Source: Dyadobacter endophyticus (GTDB lineage Bacteria > Bacteroidota > Bacteroidia > Cytophagales > Spirosomataceae). From it: DNA of 64,000 nt. Made by a program: the position numbers and the translations under genes. Shown here one piece after another: positions 8,772 to 16,865 of this stretch (position 1 is its first letter; each line of letters begins with the position of its first letter). The stretch covers positions 1 through 64,000 of the forward strand of contig NZ_BMIA01000010.1 of assembly GCF_014641595.1 (NCBI RefSeq), in the 5' to 3' direction. The notes under the pieces are model-generated. The model made no database searches and had not been told where the DNA came from. It was given only the letters and a program-made list of their open reading frames with translations.

Positions 8772-11700
8772 TTAAAGCGTCCGTTTCACTTCGCGCAGCT
8801 CGAAACTTTCGATGATGTCGCCGATTTCAATGTCGTTGTAGTTTTTAACACTCAAACCACATTCGTAACCGTTTCTTACTTCCTGAACATCGTCTTTGTA
8901 ACGTTTCAGCGAATCGATTTCACCTGTATAAAGTACGATACCGTCGCGGACAACGCGGATCTTATTGTTGCGTTTCACATAACCATCCGTCACATAGCAA
9001 CCTGCAATGGTACCAATGCGGCTGATCTTGAAGACTTCGCGGATTTCGATGTTTCCGGTAATGATCTCTTCGATGGTCGGTGCCAACATACCAGTCATCG
9101 CATCTTTGATCTCTTCGATCGCCTGGTAAATTACCGAGTAATGGCGGATTTCGATCTGATCCTGTTCGGCCATTTTCTTCGCATTCGAAGAAGGACGAAC
9201 CTGGAATCCAACGATGATCGCATCGGAAGCAATCGCAAGGTTGACATCGGATTCAGAAATCTGACCTACCGCCTTGTGAATGATATTTACCTGAACTTCC
9301 GAAGTCGAAAGTTGCAGCAATGAATCCGAGAGCGCTTCTACCGAACCATCCACGTCACCTTTTACGATCAGGTTCAGCTCGCGGAAGGTACCAATCGCTT
9401 TACGACGACCGATCTCTTCAAGGGTAATGTGCTTGCGTGTCCGGATCGATTGTTCGCGCTGGATCTGCTCACGCTTGGTAGCGATATCACGTGCATCACG
9501 CTCGTTTTCGAATACGTTGAAACGATCACCCGCCTGTGGCGCGCCATTAAGGCCCAGCAGCTGTACAGGTGTGGAAGGGCCCGCTGTTTTGAGCTTCTTG
9601 CCAAGGTAGTCGGTCATCGCTTTTACTTTACCGAAATGCGCGCCGGCCAGTACCACATCACCGACTTTCAATGTACCGGTCTGAACCAGGATGGTTGTCA
9701 CATAGCCACGTCCTTTATCAAGGGAGGCTTCTACAACCGTTCCTAATGCACGACGGTCCGGATTTGCTTTCAATTCGAGCAGCTCGGCTTCGAGCAATAC
9801 TTTTTCGAGCAGCTCGTCGATACCCAGACCCGATTTGGAAGAGATTTCCTGGGTTTGGTATTTACCACCCCATTCTTCCACGAGAAGATTCATATTAGCC
9901 AGCTCTTCACGGATCTTTTCGGTGTTCGCACCGGCCTTATCTACTTTACTGAATGCAAATACGATCGGTACACCGGCAACCTGTGCGTGGTTGATCGCCT
10001 CGCGTGTCTGCGGCATGACGCTGTCGTCCGCTGCGATCACGATGATTACCACGTCGGTTACCTTCGCTCCACGGGCACGCATCGCAGTAAATGCTTCGTG
10101 ACCCGGTGTATCAAGGAATGTTACCTGCTTACCGGTTTTGGTTTTTACGCTATATGCACCAATGTGCTGGGTAATACCCCCAGCTTCACCACTGGCTACG
10201 TTTTCCTGACGGATGTAGTCAAGAAGCGATGTTTTACCGTGGTCAACATGACCCATGATTGTAACGATGGGCGCTCTTTCTTTCAGGCTTGCCTCGTCAT
10301 CAACTTCTTCCTGCACATCGTTCTGCACCTCTTCTTCCGCAGAAATAAAGGCTACTTCAAACCCAAATTCATCGGCAATGAAGGTAATCGCTTCTGCATC
10401 CAGGCGCTGGTTGATCGAAACGAACATACCCATGCTCATGCAAACCGAGATTACCTCCTGAACTGTCACGTCCATCAGGGACGCCAGGTCATTGGCAGAT
10501 ACGAACTCGGTTACGCGCAATACTTTTGTTTCCTCGTCTCCGAAGCCGTTTGGATCGTTCTGATCTCCACGGTCGCGGCGGCGGTTGCCTTTTCCTCTGG
10601 CCATACCTTTGGTGTTACCACCACCCATACGGGCCATTGTTGCCTTGATGTTGTCAGAAACTTCCTTATCGGAAACCTCTTCACGCCGTCCACCTCGACG
10701 GTTATTGTTGCTGTTGTTGCCTGCCCGGTTGCCCTGGCCTGGTTGCGCTGGACGGGCTGGTCCGCCTGCTTGCGTGTTGCCACCCTGGGTGGTATTTCCA
10801 GGCGTATTTGGACGGGCGCGGTTTGTGTCAGTTCCTGTGGTGGTATTTGGAGTTGCACCAGCATTTGGCGTTGCACCTGCGTCGGCTGGCCGGTTTTCCC
10901 CGGGAGCCGCTGCTCCGTCACGAATTCTTTTTCTTTTTCTTCGGCGTTTTTTGTCAGCGGAAGTGTCGCTGGATGCCACCGGATCTTTCTTTTTATTGGA
11001 AGGTAGTTCGATCTTTCCGACTACTCTTAGTCCTCTGAGTTGTTCCCCGCGGGCCTCGATCAGCTCGGATTCGCCCGATGGCTGCTCTTCGGTCGTGCTG
11101 CTGGGTTCTGCCGGGGCAGGAGCGGCTTTTTCTGCAACTGGCGCAGTTTCTTTTGCTTCAACCGGTGCGGGTTTGCTTTCCGCTGGTTCAACCGGACGAG
11201 GCTCTTCTTTGACTGGCGCCTCGGCTACCGGAGCCGCCGGTGCGGGAGGAGTTTCTTTCACAGGAGCTTCCACCGGAGTTTCTTTAACAGGTTCAGGCTG
11301 AATTGCTACCGGTTTGATTTCTTCTTTCTCTACTGGCGCTGGTGCCTCTTTCGGCGTTTCAGCCACAACCTCTTTTGGAGCTTCCGTTTTAGGTTGCTCC
11401 TCAGGCGCAGGCTGTTGAACTACCGGACGTTTTGCTTCCAGGTCGATCTTACCAACTACTTTAATACCAGGTAGTTTATTTTCAAAAGCAGGTTGAGGCT
11501 CACTGGTCGAAGGGTTTTCTTCTACAACAGGTTTTTCGTCGGCTTTCGGTGTATTTCGGAAATAAAGAATTCCTTCAACGTCGCTTTTCACCTTCTCTTC
11601 CTTAACCTCAACCGGCGCTTCCACAACAGGAGCAACCGGCTTTTGCGTCAGGGATGATCTCAGCTCATTCGATTTGAAGTCCTTCGCAAGAAACTCGATT

Positions 11701-11837
11701 TGATCGGCATTAATTTTGGTATTTGGATTACTTTCCACCTTATACCCCTTGGCAGACAGATGATCCACGATCGTAGTAATACCCACGTTGAGGATCCGTG
11801 CCACTTGGCTAAGGCGCATCATTTTATCTTCTGCCAT
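8772..11837 (-). CDS. infB: Translation initiation factor IF-2
   Basis: A 1021-residue GTPase that delivers initiator fMet-tRNA to the 30S subunit and promotes subunit joining. Residues 1-55 are the IF2_N domain (RLSQVARILNVGITTIVDHL). About 60-440 is a long low-complexity linker rich in Pro, Ala, Glu and Val, then Gly/Asn/Arg with basic patches (DKKRRRKRKR). A second IF2_N-like domain follows. The G domain has G1 GHVDHGKT at about 528-535, then DTPGHEAF and FSKVDK. Domains II-IV follow, with the fMet-tRNA-binding C-terminal barrel. The protein is longer than E. coli IF-2 (890 residues) because of the linker, which is common in Bacteroidota. It is the last gene of rimP-nusA-infB. Confidence 0.98.
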   Translation of the reverse strand: MAEDKMMRLSQVARILNVGITTIVDHLSAKGYKVESNPNTKINADQIEFLAKDFKSNELRSSLTQKPVAPVVEAPVEVKEEKVKSDVEGILYFRNTPKADEKPVVEENPSTSEPQPAFENKLPGIKVVGKIDLEAKRPVVQQPAPEEQPKTEAPKEVVAETPKEAPAPVEKEEIKPVAIQPEPVKETPVEAPVKETPPAPAAPVAEAPVKEEPRPVEPAESKPAPVEAKETAPVAEKAAPAPAEPSSTTEEQPSGESELIEARGEQLRGLRVVGKIELPSNKKKDPVASSDTSADKKRRRKRKRIRDGAAAPGENRPADAGATPNAGATPNTTTGTDTNRARPNTPGNTTQGGNTQAGGPARPAQPGQGNRAGNNSNNNRRGGRREEVSDKEVSDNIKATMARMGGGNTKGMARGKGNRRRDRGDQNDPNGFGDEETKVLRVTEFVSANDLASLMDVTVQEVISVCMSMGMFVSINQRLDAEAITFIADEFGFEVAFISAEEEVQNDVQEEVDDEASLKERAPIVTIMGHVDHGKTSLLDYIRQENVASGEAGGITQHIGAYSVKTKTGKQVTFLDTPGHEAFTAMRARGAKVTDVVIIVIAADDSVMPQTREAINHAQVAGVPIVFAFSKVDKAGANTEKIREELANMNLLVEEWGGKYQTQEISSKSGLGIDELLEKVLLEAELLELKANPDRRALGTVVEASLDKGRGYVTTILVQTGTLKVGDVVLAGAHFGKVKAMTDYLGKKLKTAGPSTPVQLLGLNGAPQAGDRFNVFENERDARDIATKREQIQREQSIRTRKHITLEEIGRRKAIGTFRELNLIVKGDVDGSVEALSDSLLQLSTSEVQVNIIHKAVGQISESDVNLAIASDAIIVGFQVRPSSNAKKMAEQDQIEIRHYSVIYQAIEEIKDAMTGMLAPTIEEIITGNIEIREVFKISRIGTIAGCYVTDGYVKRNNKIRVVRDGIVLYTGEIDSLKRYKDDVQEVRNGYECGLSVKNYNDIEIGDIIESFELREVKRTL

Positions 11838-11907
11838 ATTAGCAATTTAGTAGAATAAGGTTTTGCACTGATTGTGGGGCTGCTTTGCGCAGCTCCACGA
11901 GTTAATA

Positions 11908-13149
11908 TTATTCAAATTCTTTCCGCAGGATATCGAGCACTTCCTCGACAGTCGCTTCTTCAAGGTCGGTCCTTCTTACCAGCTCCTCCTTGCTAAGAGC
12001 CAATACGCTTTTCGCTGTATCAAGACCGATTTTGTGCAGTTCATCGATGATCCATTCGTCGATCTCATCGGAGAATTCGGTCAGGTCGACATCTTCATCG
12101 TTTTGTTCTTCGATATCGCGGAACACATCAATTTCCATTCCCACCAGTTTACCAGCCAGCTTGATATTCTGTCCGCCTTTACCGATAGCCAGTGATACCT
12201 GGTCTGGTTTAAGGAAAACCGATACCCGCTTGGCCTCGCGATCGATTTGCATCGAGCTTACTTTCGCAGGGCTCAGTGCGCGGCTGATCAACAATTCAAG
12301 GTTGTCAGTGTAGTTGATAACGTCGATGTTCTCGTTACCCAGTTCACGGACAATGGAATGGATACGTGAGCCTTTCATACCTACGCATGCACCCACCGGG
12401 TCGATCCTGTCGTCGTATGATTCAACGGCAACTTTGGCACGTTCCCCTGGTTCACGAACAACTTTACGGACCGAAATGATTCCATCATAAATTTCGGGAA
12501 TCTCCACTTCGAAGAGTCTTTCCAGAAACACCGGCGATGTTCTCGAAAGCGTAATCTTGGGTGAGCCATTGTTCATCTCCACTTTATGGATCACCGATTT
12601 AACGGATTCGCCCTTGCGGAAACGGTCTTTGGAGATCTGCTCGGTCCGAGGCAGCGAAAGTTCGTTGCCTTCCGAATCGACGATGATCACCTCATGTCTT
12701 AAAGTCTGGTAGACTTCCCCGGTGATCATTTCACCTACCTGATCCTTGTATTTCTCATACATGATCTCTTTTTCCATATCCTTGATCTTCTGGATCAGGG
12801 TCTGGCGGGCGGTTTGCACCAGGCGGCGACCGAATTCAACCAGTTTTACTTCCTCGGCAACTTCTTCGCCTACCTCAAAGTCATTCTGGATTTTTCGTGC
12901 TTCGGCCAGTGGTATTTTGTTATATTCCCAGATATCCTCCGAGTTGTCGTCGACGATTTCACGTGTGCGCCACATTTCGAGGTCACCGCTTTCAGGGTTG
13001 ATAATTACATCAAAATTATCGTCGGTGCCATATTTCTTGCGAATCATTGTACGAAATACCTCTTCTAAAACACTGATCATCGTTGGACGATCGATGTTCT
13101 TAGAGCTTGCGAACTCCGCGAATGATTCAATTAATATTCCGCTATCCAT
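11908..13149 (-). CDS. nusA: Transcription termination/antitermination protein NusA
   Basis: A 413-residue RNA-polymerase-associated factor. The N-terminal polymerase-binding domain (about 1-130) starts with LIESFAEFASSKNIDRPT. An S1 domain follows (about 135-200, GEMITGEVYQTLRHEVII), then two KH domains with DPVGACVGMKGSRIHSIVREL and VSLAIGKGGQNIKLAGKL. After an acidic DEDVDLTEFSDEIDE segment there is one short helix-hairpin-helix-like region at the end (IGLDTAKSVLAL, then EEATVEEVLDIL). It lacks the two acidic repeats that extend E. coli NusA to 495 residues. It lies 88 bases after rimP and 70 before infB in the conserved operon. Confidence 0.97.
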   Translation of the reverse strand: MDSGILIESFAEFASSKNIDRPTMISVLEEVFRTMIRKKYGTDDNFDVIINPESGDLEMWRTREIVDDNSEDIWEYNKIPLAEARKIQNDFEVGEEVAEEVKLVEFGRRLVQTARQTLIQKIKDMEKEIMYEKYKDQVGEMITGEVYQTLRHEVIIVDSEGNELSLPRTEQISKDRFRKGESVKSVIHKVEMNNGSPKITLSRTSPVFLERLFEVEIPEIYDGIISVRKVVREPGERAKVAVESYDDRIDPVGACVGMKGSRIHSIVRELGNENIDVINYTDNLELLISRALSPAKVSSMQIDREAKRVSVFLKPDQVSLAIGKGGQNIKLAGKLVGMEIDVFRDIEEQNDEDVDLTEFSDEIDEWIIDELHKIGLDTAKSVLALSKEELVRRTDLEEATVEEVLDILRKEFE

Positions 13150-13237
13150 TGCTATGTTAAAGAATATTTGCTGATACTAAGTTATACATATTATATAATT
13201 GATCACAACCGGAAAACGCGAATCCGGGCTTGTGAGT

Positions 13238-13720
13238 CTATTTAAATGAGATTTCGATCATCGCCTTGGATACCTGATCCAGGCTGATCGTCCGTACCAG
13301 CGACGCCTCGTCTACCGGTGTTTTCGGCTTTTTCTTGGGGGCGGGCAGCTGAATGGTAATGCTTTCGTCACTGGCCTCCGTCAGGGTTCCTTGCAGGACT
13401 TCACCGCTTTTCAAGGTGATCTTGAGATTCCGGCCCACATTTTTCCTGTATTGACGGGGCAGCAGCAACGGCTGATCCAGGCCAGGGGAAGAAACTTCAA
13501 GGGTGTAAGCGTCTGTGAAAACTTCCAGCTCTTCAAGCTGCTTGGCGAGCCTGCGGCTGATTGAGGTGCATTGCTGAATGGTAATGCCCTCGTCGCTGTC
13601 GACAAGGATGGTTACTTTCTGACTTGCCTTGGAAGGTTTGAAAACGATGTCAATCAGAAAACAGTCACCATCTTCCAGAAGCGGGGCCAGCAAAACTTCT
13701 AAATGTTCCTTTACGGTCAT
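13238..13720 (-). CDS. rimP: Ribosome maturation factor RimP
   Basis: A 160-residue protein needed for 30S subunit maturation. The N-terminal alpha/beta domain carries DCFLIDIVFKPSKASQKV, and the hallmark TLEVSSPGLDQPL is near residue 78; the C-terminal SH3-like barrel follows. I place the start at the ATG at 13720 (MTVKEHLEVLL); the frame is open five codons further to a TTG at 13735, which is less likely. It is the first gene of rimP-nusA-infB. A promoter and a possible attenuator hairpin precede it. Confidence 0.95.
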   Translation of the reverse strand: MTVKEHLEVLLAPLLEDGDCFLIDIVFKPSKASQKVTILVDSDEGITIQQCTSISRRLAKQLEELEVFTDAYTLEVSSPGLDQPLLLPRQYRKNVGRNLKITLKSGEVLQGTLTEASDESITIQLPAPKKKPKTPVDEASLVRTISLDQVSKAMIEISFK

Positions 13721-13742
13721 GTATAAGCTATACAAATAAAAA

Positions 13743-13760
13743 AGGGGATTTTAGACCCCC
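13743..13760 (-). promoter_or_regulatory. Terminator-like hairpin in rimP leader (possible attenuator)
   Basis: In the transcribed (minus) direction the leader reads GGGGG, TCTAAAAT, CCCC and then a run of six T, 23 bases before the rimP ATG. The C/G tracts (13744-13747 and 13756-13760) can pair into a short stem directly followed by the T run, the form of an intrinsic terminator. Because it sits between promoter and first gene it could attenuate the operon; NusA is known in E. coli to regulate its own operon at the level of termination. The function is inferred. Confidence 0.5.
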
Positions 13761-13790
13761 TCAATCAATCGATCAAAATAGAATAGGATG

Positions 13791-13821
13791 CAAATATAAA
13801 ATTTTTTTATCATTTCTACAA
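13791..13821 (-). promoter_or_regulatory. Promoter of rimP-nusA-infB operon
   Basis: On the minus strand TTG (13819-13821), then 20 bases, then TATATTTG (13791-13798), matching the Bacteroidota TTG/TAnnTTTG consensus with ideal spacing. Transcription would begin near 13784, leaving a leader of about 64 bases that holds the hairpin at 13743-13760. Confidence 0.7.
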
Positions 13822-13858
13822 ACATTCGCAGATGTCTTCCAAATCCATATCCGTTGCC

Positions 13859-13866
13859 TATTTTTG
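13859..13866 (+). promoter_or_regulatory. -7 box upstream of EEP hydrolase gene
   Basis: TATTTTTG fits TAnnTTTG and ends 21 bases before the ATG at 13888. No clear TTG lies 19-21 bases upstream, so only the -7 element is supported. Confidence 0.45.
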
Positions 13867-13887
13867 TAAAAATGCTATTCTGAATCA

Positions 13888-14973
13888 ATGAAGGGGATCA
13901 AGAAGTTACTGTGGTTTTTGTATCAATGCTTTGTTTGTTATACCCTGCTGATTTACACGCTGATACTGTGGGTGCCGTCGGGGGGCTGGATGGCAGGGTT
14001 TATGATGATGTCCTTCCCGTTGGTGGTGCTCATTCATTTGATCTCAGTGCCGGTATGGTTTGTAGTGGAAAGAAAAAAGGCCATTCTGCCGCTAGTTATG
14101 TTTGCCGCTGCGGGTCTGTTTCTTTCCAGGACCTATGCGTTCAATGGTTCCAAGGATGCGGCTACCGATGCTGGCGATAGACAGAAATTCACTGTTATGA
14201 GCTATAACGTCCACGTATTTCAGCGGCTTTTGGAATATTGGAAGGGCGATGGACTGAAAGAGATTGCAGGTATGAAGGCGTGGATAGGGGATAGCGGAGC
14301 CGATGTGCTTTGCATGCCTGAGTATTACGATGAAGACGAAACGGTTTTTGATACAAGAAACCATCTGCGCAAGAAAGGCTACCGGCATTCCATTTACTTT
14401 CACCGCCGGAAATCCGGCAAGTCGTACTGGGGGCTGGCAATTTTTTCTAAATATCCCATTGTGGCCTCGCGCGACACGATTTTTGCAGCGCAGAACGGGA
14501 TGATCCAGGCAGACATAAAAATCGGGCGTGATACAGTGCGGGTTATCGGCCTGCATTTATATTCGATGACGCTGGGCCTTAGCAAACTGGTGCGGCAAAA
14601 AGAAATGGAGGGAATTGAATCCGAGGGACGCATTACCCTGAGGAAAATGAAAAACGGCTTCCAGCAAAGGACAGAAGAATACACCCTTTTACAGGAATGG
14701 GTCGATACATCGCCCCATCCGGTGCTGGTATGCGGCGATTTTAACGAAGTCCCTTACAGTTATATCTATGGGAAGCTGCGGAAATCACTCAGAAACAGCT
14801 TTGAAGAGAAAGGGCAGGGGTTTGGCTTTACTTTTAACCACCTGCCGTATTTTATCAGGATCGATCATCAGTTTTACGACGACAAGCGGCTCTTACTGCA
14901 TGACTTCACCACATATTCGAAAGTAAAATATTCGGATCACTACCCGATTATGGGTACTTACTCCTTCAAATAA
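13888..14973 (+). CDS. Membrane-anchored endonuclease/exonuclease/phosphatase family protein
   Basis: A 361-residue protein with two to three N-terminal transmembrane segments (about 8-30, 35-60 and 65-80) followed by an EEP-fold catalytic domain (about 95-361). Catalytic motifs are visible: SYNVHVFQ (metal-binding Asn), CMPEYYDED (the catalytic Glu), GLHLYSM, CGDFNEVPYSY (Asp/Asn), and SDHYPIMG (the final Asp-His pair). The substrate could be a phosphodiester in DNA, RNA, a phosphoinositide or a sphingolipid; the family does not tell. The domain probably faces the periplasm. The gene stands alone and ends at a shared terminator. Confidence 0.88.
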   Translation: MKGIKKLLWFLYQCFVCYTLLIYTLILWVPSGGWMAGFMMMSFPLVVLIHLISVPVWFVVERKKAILPLVMFAAAGLFLSRTYAFNGSKDAATDAGDRQKFTVMSYNVHVFQRLLEYWKGDGLKEIAGMKAWIGDSGADVLCMPEYYDEDETVFDTRNHLRKKGYRHSIYFHRRKSGKSYWGLAIFSKYPIVASRDTIFAAQNGMIQADIKIGRDTVRVIGLHLYSMTLGLSKLVRQKEMEGIESEGRITLRKMKNGFQQRTEEYTLLQEWVDTSPHPVLVCGDFNEVPYSYIYGKLRKSLRNSFEEKGQGFGFTFNHLPYFIRIDHQFYDDKRLLLHDFTTYSKVKYSDHYPIMGTYSFK

Positions 14974-14997
14974 AAACAGGCTCCTGAGAGCCTGTTT
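14974..14997. terminator. Bidirectional terminator
   Basis: AAACAGGCTC (14974-14983), loop CTGA, GAGCCTGTTT (14988-14997): a perfect 10-bp stem with A and T flanks, placed between the convergent EEP and DUF4907 genes and touching the latter's stop codon. Confidence 0.85.
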
Positions 14998-15346
14998 ACT
15001 GGTATTTAATGCCGAGGCTATCAAGCTCGTGTGTGGTAATGGTCGGGGGAAAGATGCCGTGCTCGAGCTTTTGCTTAACCAGCGCACCGGTTTTTGCCGC
15101 CTCCTGCTCTGTTGCAAACCCATTTATGCCAGGCACTCCGGGAATAACCTTCTGCTCGATGACCAGGGTAGTGTCCTGACGGATGTGGTAGCCCCAGCCA
15201 TGGGCGCCCCTGATTGTTTCAACCTTGAAACTAGAAAGGCCTTGGCCCTCCTGATTTACACCCCGCTCGTTGAAGAACAGGAAGTAGATCAGAGCGGCCA
15301 AGGCCAGTATACCTATGATCAGGGTTTTGCTGTTTCTGCGGATCAC
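14996..15346 (-). CDS. DUF4907 family membrane-anchored protein
   Basis: A 116-residue protein with one N-terminal membrane anchor (TLIIGILALAALIYFLFF, about residues 8-25) and a small outside domain with GWGYHIRQDTTLVIEQKVIPGV and GFATEQEAAKTG, the hallmarks of DUF4907. The role is unknown. Its ATG overlaps the stop of the upstream Kelch gene (ATGA), indicating translational coupling. Kelch, DUF4907 and DUF4270 genes occur near each other here, which suggests a shared envelope function. Confidence 0.8.
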   Translation of the reverse strand: MIRRNSKTLIIGILALAALIYFLFFNERGVNQEGQGLSSFKVETIRGAHGWGYHIRQDTTLVIEQKVIPGVPGINGFATEQEAAKTGALVKQKLEHGIFPPTITTHELDSLGIKYQ

Positions 15347-16380
15347 AGATCGTCGTCGGTGTTGATAGCCTGCGTAGGATCGAAGCCCCAGAAGTCGTCA
15401 GTTCCGCCTGAGCCGCTTGAGCTACCTGTTCCCAGGTAACCGATTTTACCGATCGCGAATGCGCCGGCAAACCCTCTCTGAGTTGGGAAAGGAGCTCTTT
15501 CCACCCAGCTGTTCGCGCCCGGATCGTACTCCCAAACGGCGGAACTTGCTTTTCCACCCACGATGTAAGCTTTTCCGTCGATCACGAATGCCGAGCCGTA
15601 AGAGCGCGCCGGGAATGCATCTTGGTCGAATCCGTCGGCGAACTCGATGCGGGTCCAGTTACCTGCGCCGCCGTTGCCTGCAGGGTCGAAGCTATAAATA
15701 TCTTTGTAAAACGTTCCGGAGTTGCTTTCACCAAATCCTACGTAAGCCTTAGTGCCGATGGTGAATGAAATCGCTCCGGTTCTTTTACCACCTTTGAATG
15801 TGGCCATTTCGGTCCATTTGTCGGTCGTAGGATTATATTCATAAAAATCCTGGAAGAAGTTGCTGGCATTAAAGCCAAGGCCTACATAAGCTCTGTCGTT
15901 TACTACGAAAGAGGTTGCAAATTGACGGGTCCCGCCTCCGAAGTCGGCGATAGCATCCCATTTGTTAGTAGCAGGATCGTATTCGAAGAAATCTTTTTTG
16001 TAGCCGTTATCGACAGTCAGTACGCCGTCATAACCGCCACCCACATAAGCTTTGCCTTTCAAGACGAAAGCTGTGGCATTATTGCGGCCGGTTCCGGGGA
16101 AAGGGGTTATTTGTGACCAGGTTTGTCTTTCGGCATTGTAAGCCCAAAAGTCTTTTACCCGGGCAATTGTTTCATTTGTATAGCCAGTACCAATGTAACC
16201 TACGCTACCAATCACAAAACTCACCGCATTGGTCCGTATCGATCCTCCGAAGTTTGGCAGATCTTTTCTGAACCAGTTTCCGAGTTTTTCCGCATCATCA
16301 TCCTTGTTACAGCTCATCTGTACCAACGCGGTAGAAGCGACTAGAAGGGCTAACGAAGTCTTTTTTAAGGTATTAAACAT
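15343..16380 (-). CDS. Kelch-repeat lipoprotein
   Basis: A 345-residue predicted lipoprotein. The signal peptide (LALLVASTALVQ) ends at the lipobox MSC-N, with Cys24 lipidated, followed by an acidic KDDDAEK linker. The rest is about six Kelch repeats of roughly 48 residues, each with a pattern such as KAYVGGGYDG, then FFEYDPATNKW, forming a beta-propeller. Such propellers bind proteins or glycans; no galactose-oxidase catalytic residues are evident. It is likely anchored in the outer membrane or periplasm. It is coupled to the DUF4907 gene and divergent from the DUF4270 lipoprotein. A TATGTTTG box on the minus strand at 16494-16501 may be its -7 promoter element. Confidence 0.88.
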   Translation of the reverse strand: MFNTLKKTSLALLVASTALVQMSCNKDDDAEKLGNWFRKDLPNFGGSIRTNAVSFVIGSVGYIGTGYTNETIARVKDFWAYNAERQTWSQITPFPGTGRNNATAFVLKGKAYVGGGYDGVLTVDNGYKKDFFEYDPATNKWDAIADFGGGTRQFATSFVVNDRAYVGLGFNASNFFQDFYEYNPTTDKWTEMATFKGGKRTGAISFTIGTKAYVGFGESNSGTFYKDIYSFDPAGNGGAGNWTRIEFADGFDQDAFPARSYGSAFVIDGKAYIVGGKASSAVWEYDPGANSWVERAPFPTQRGFAGAFAIGKIGYLGTGSSSGSGGTDDFWGFDPTQAINTDDDL

Positions 16381-16811
16381 GAAATTATTGTTTGACGAAT
16401 TGTTACAAATGAGTAATGATAATGATTGTTTGTTTTGGCTGGCCGCCGGTCTTTAAACGCTACGACAGGCTCACCCGTAACTTAAATTTTTTGCAAACAT
16501 AACATCTTGATACTGCTAAGTAAAATAATCGGAAATTTTTTGTCCAAAACTTTAATCTCCCAGTTACTTTCAACGCGTATCGGGTTACAATGTTGCTCGG
16601 CTGCGGGTGCATGTAAGTCTGAGGATGCATTCCAACCAGAAATGGTTTGAAATAGTCTCTTTACTCTTTACGTTTCTTACCCGGCTTGCCACTAATCCGA
16701 TGATTGCCACGTAACGGTTGAAAAGCCTTTGTTTAACTCTTACGTACGCATCCCGTTTTTTGTTGCAAACAGGATTTTACTTTCTTATTTGTTCTAAATC
16801 GTTGAATCATG
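16381..16811. other. Divergent intergenic region, Kelch/DUF4270
   Basis: Apart from the -7 box of the Kelch gene at 16494-16501 (minus) I see no gene or strong repeat. Short rightward frames here have no protein-like composition. Confidence 0.4.
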
Positions 16812-16841
16812 TTGTATTTAAGAATGCAACTGATATTTTTG
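16812..16841 (+). promoter_or_regulatory. Promoter of DUF4270 gene
   Basis: TTG at 16812-16814, 19 bases, TATTTTTG at 16834-16841, a near-ideal Bacteroidota promoter. The predicted start of transcription is about 18 bases before the ATG at 16866. Confidence 0.72.
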
Positions 16842-16865
16842 CACCTTTTACCGTTCTTGCTATAA

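Noticed and set aside
9855..11006. 383-codon plus-strand open frame inside infB
   Set aside because: It is antisense to the strongly conserved IF-2 G domain and linker; composition (Phe/Cys/His-rich) is that of a mirror frame.
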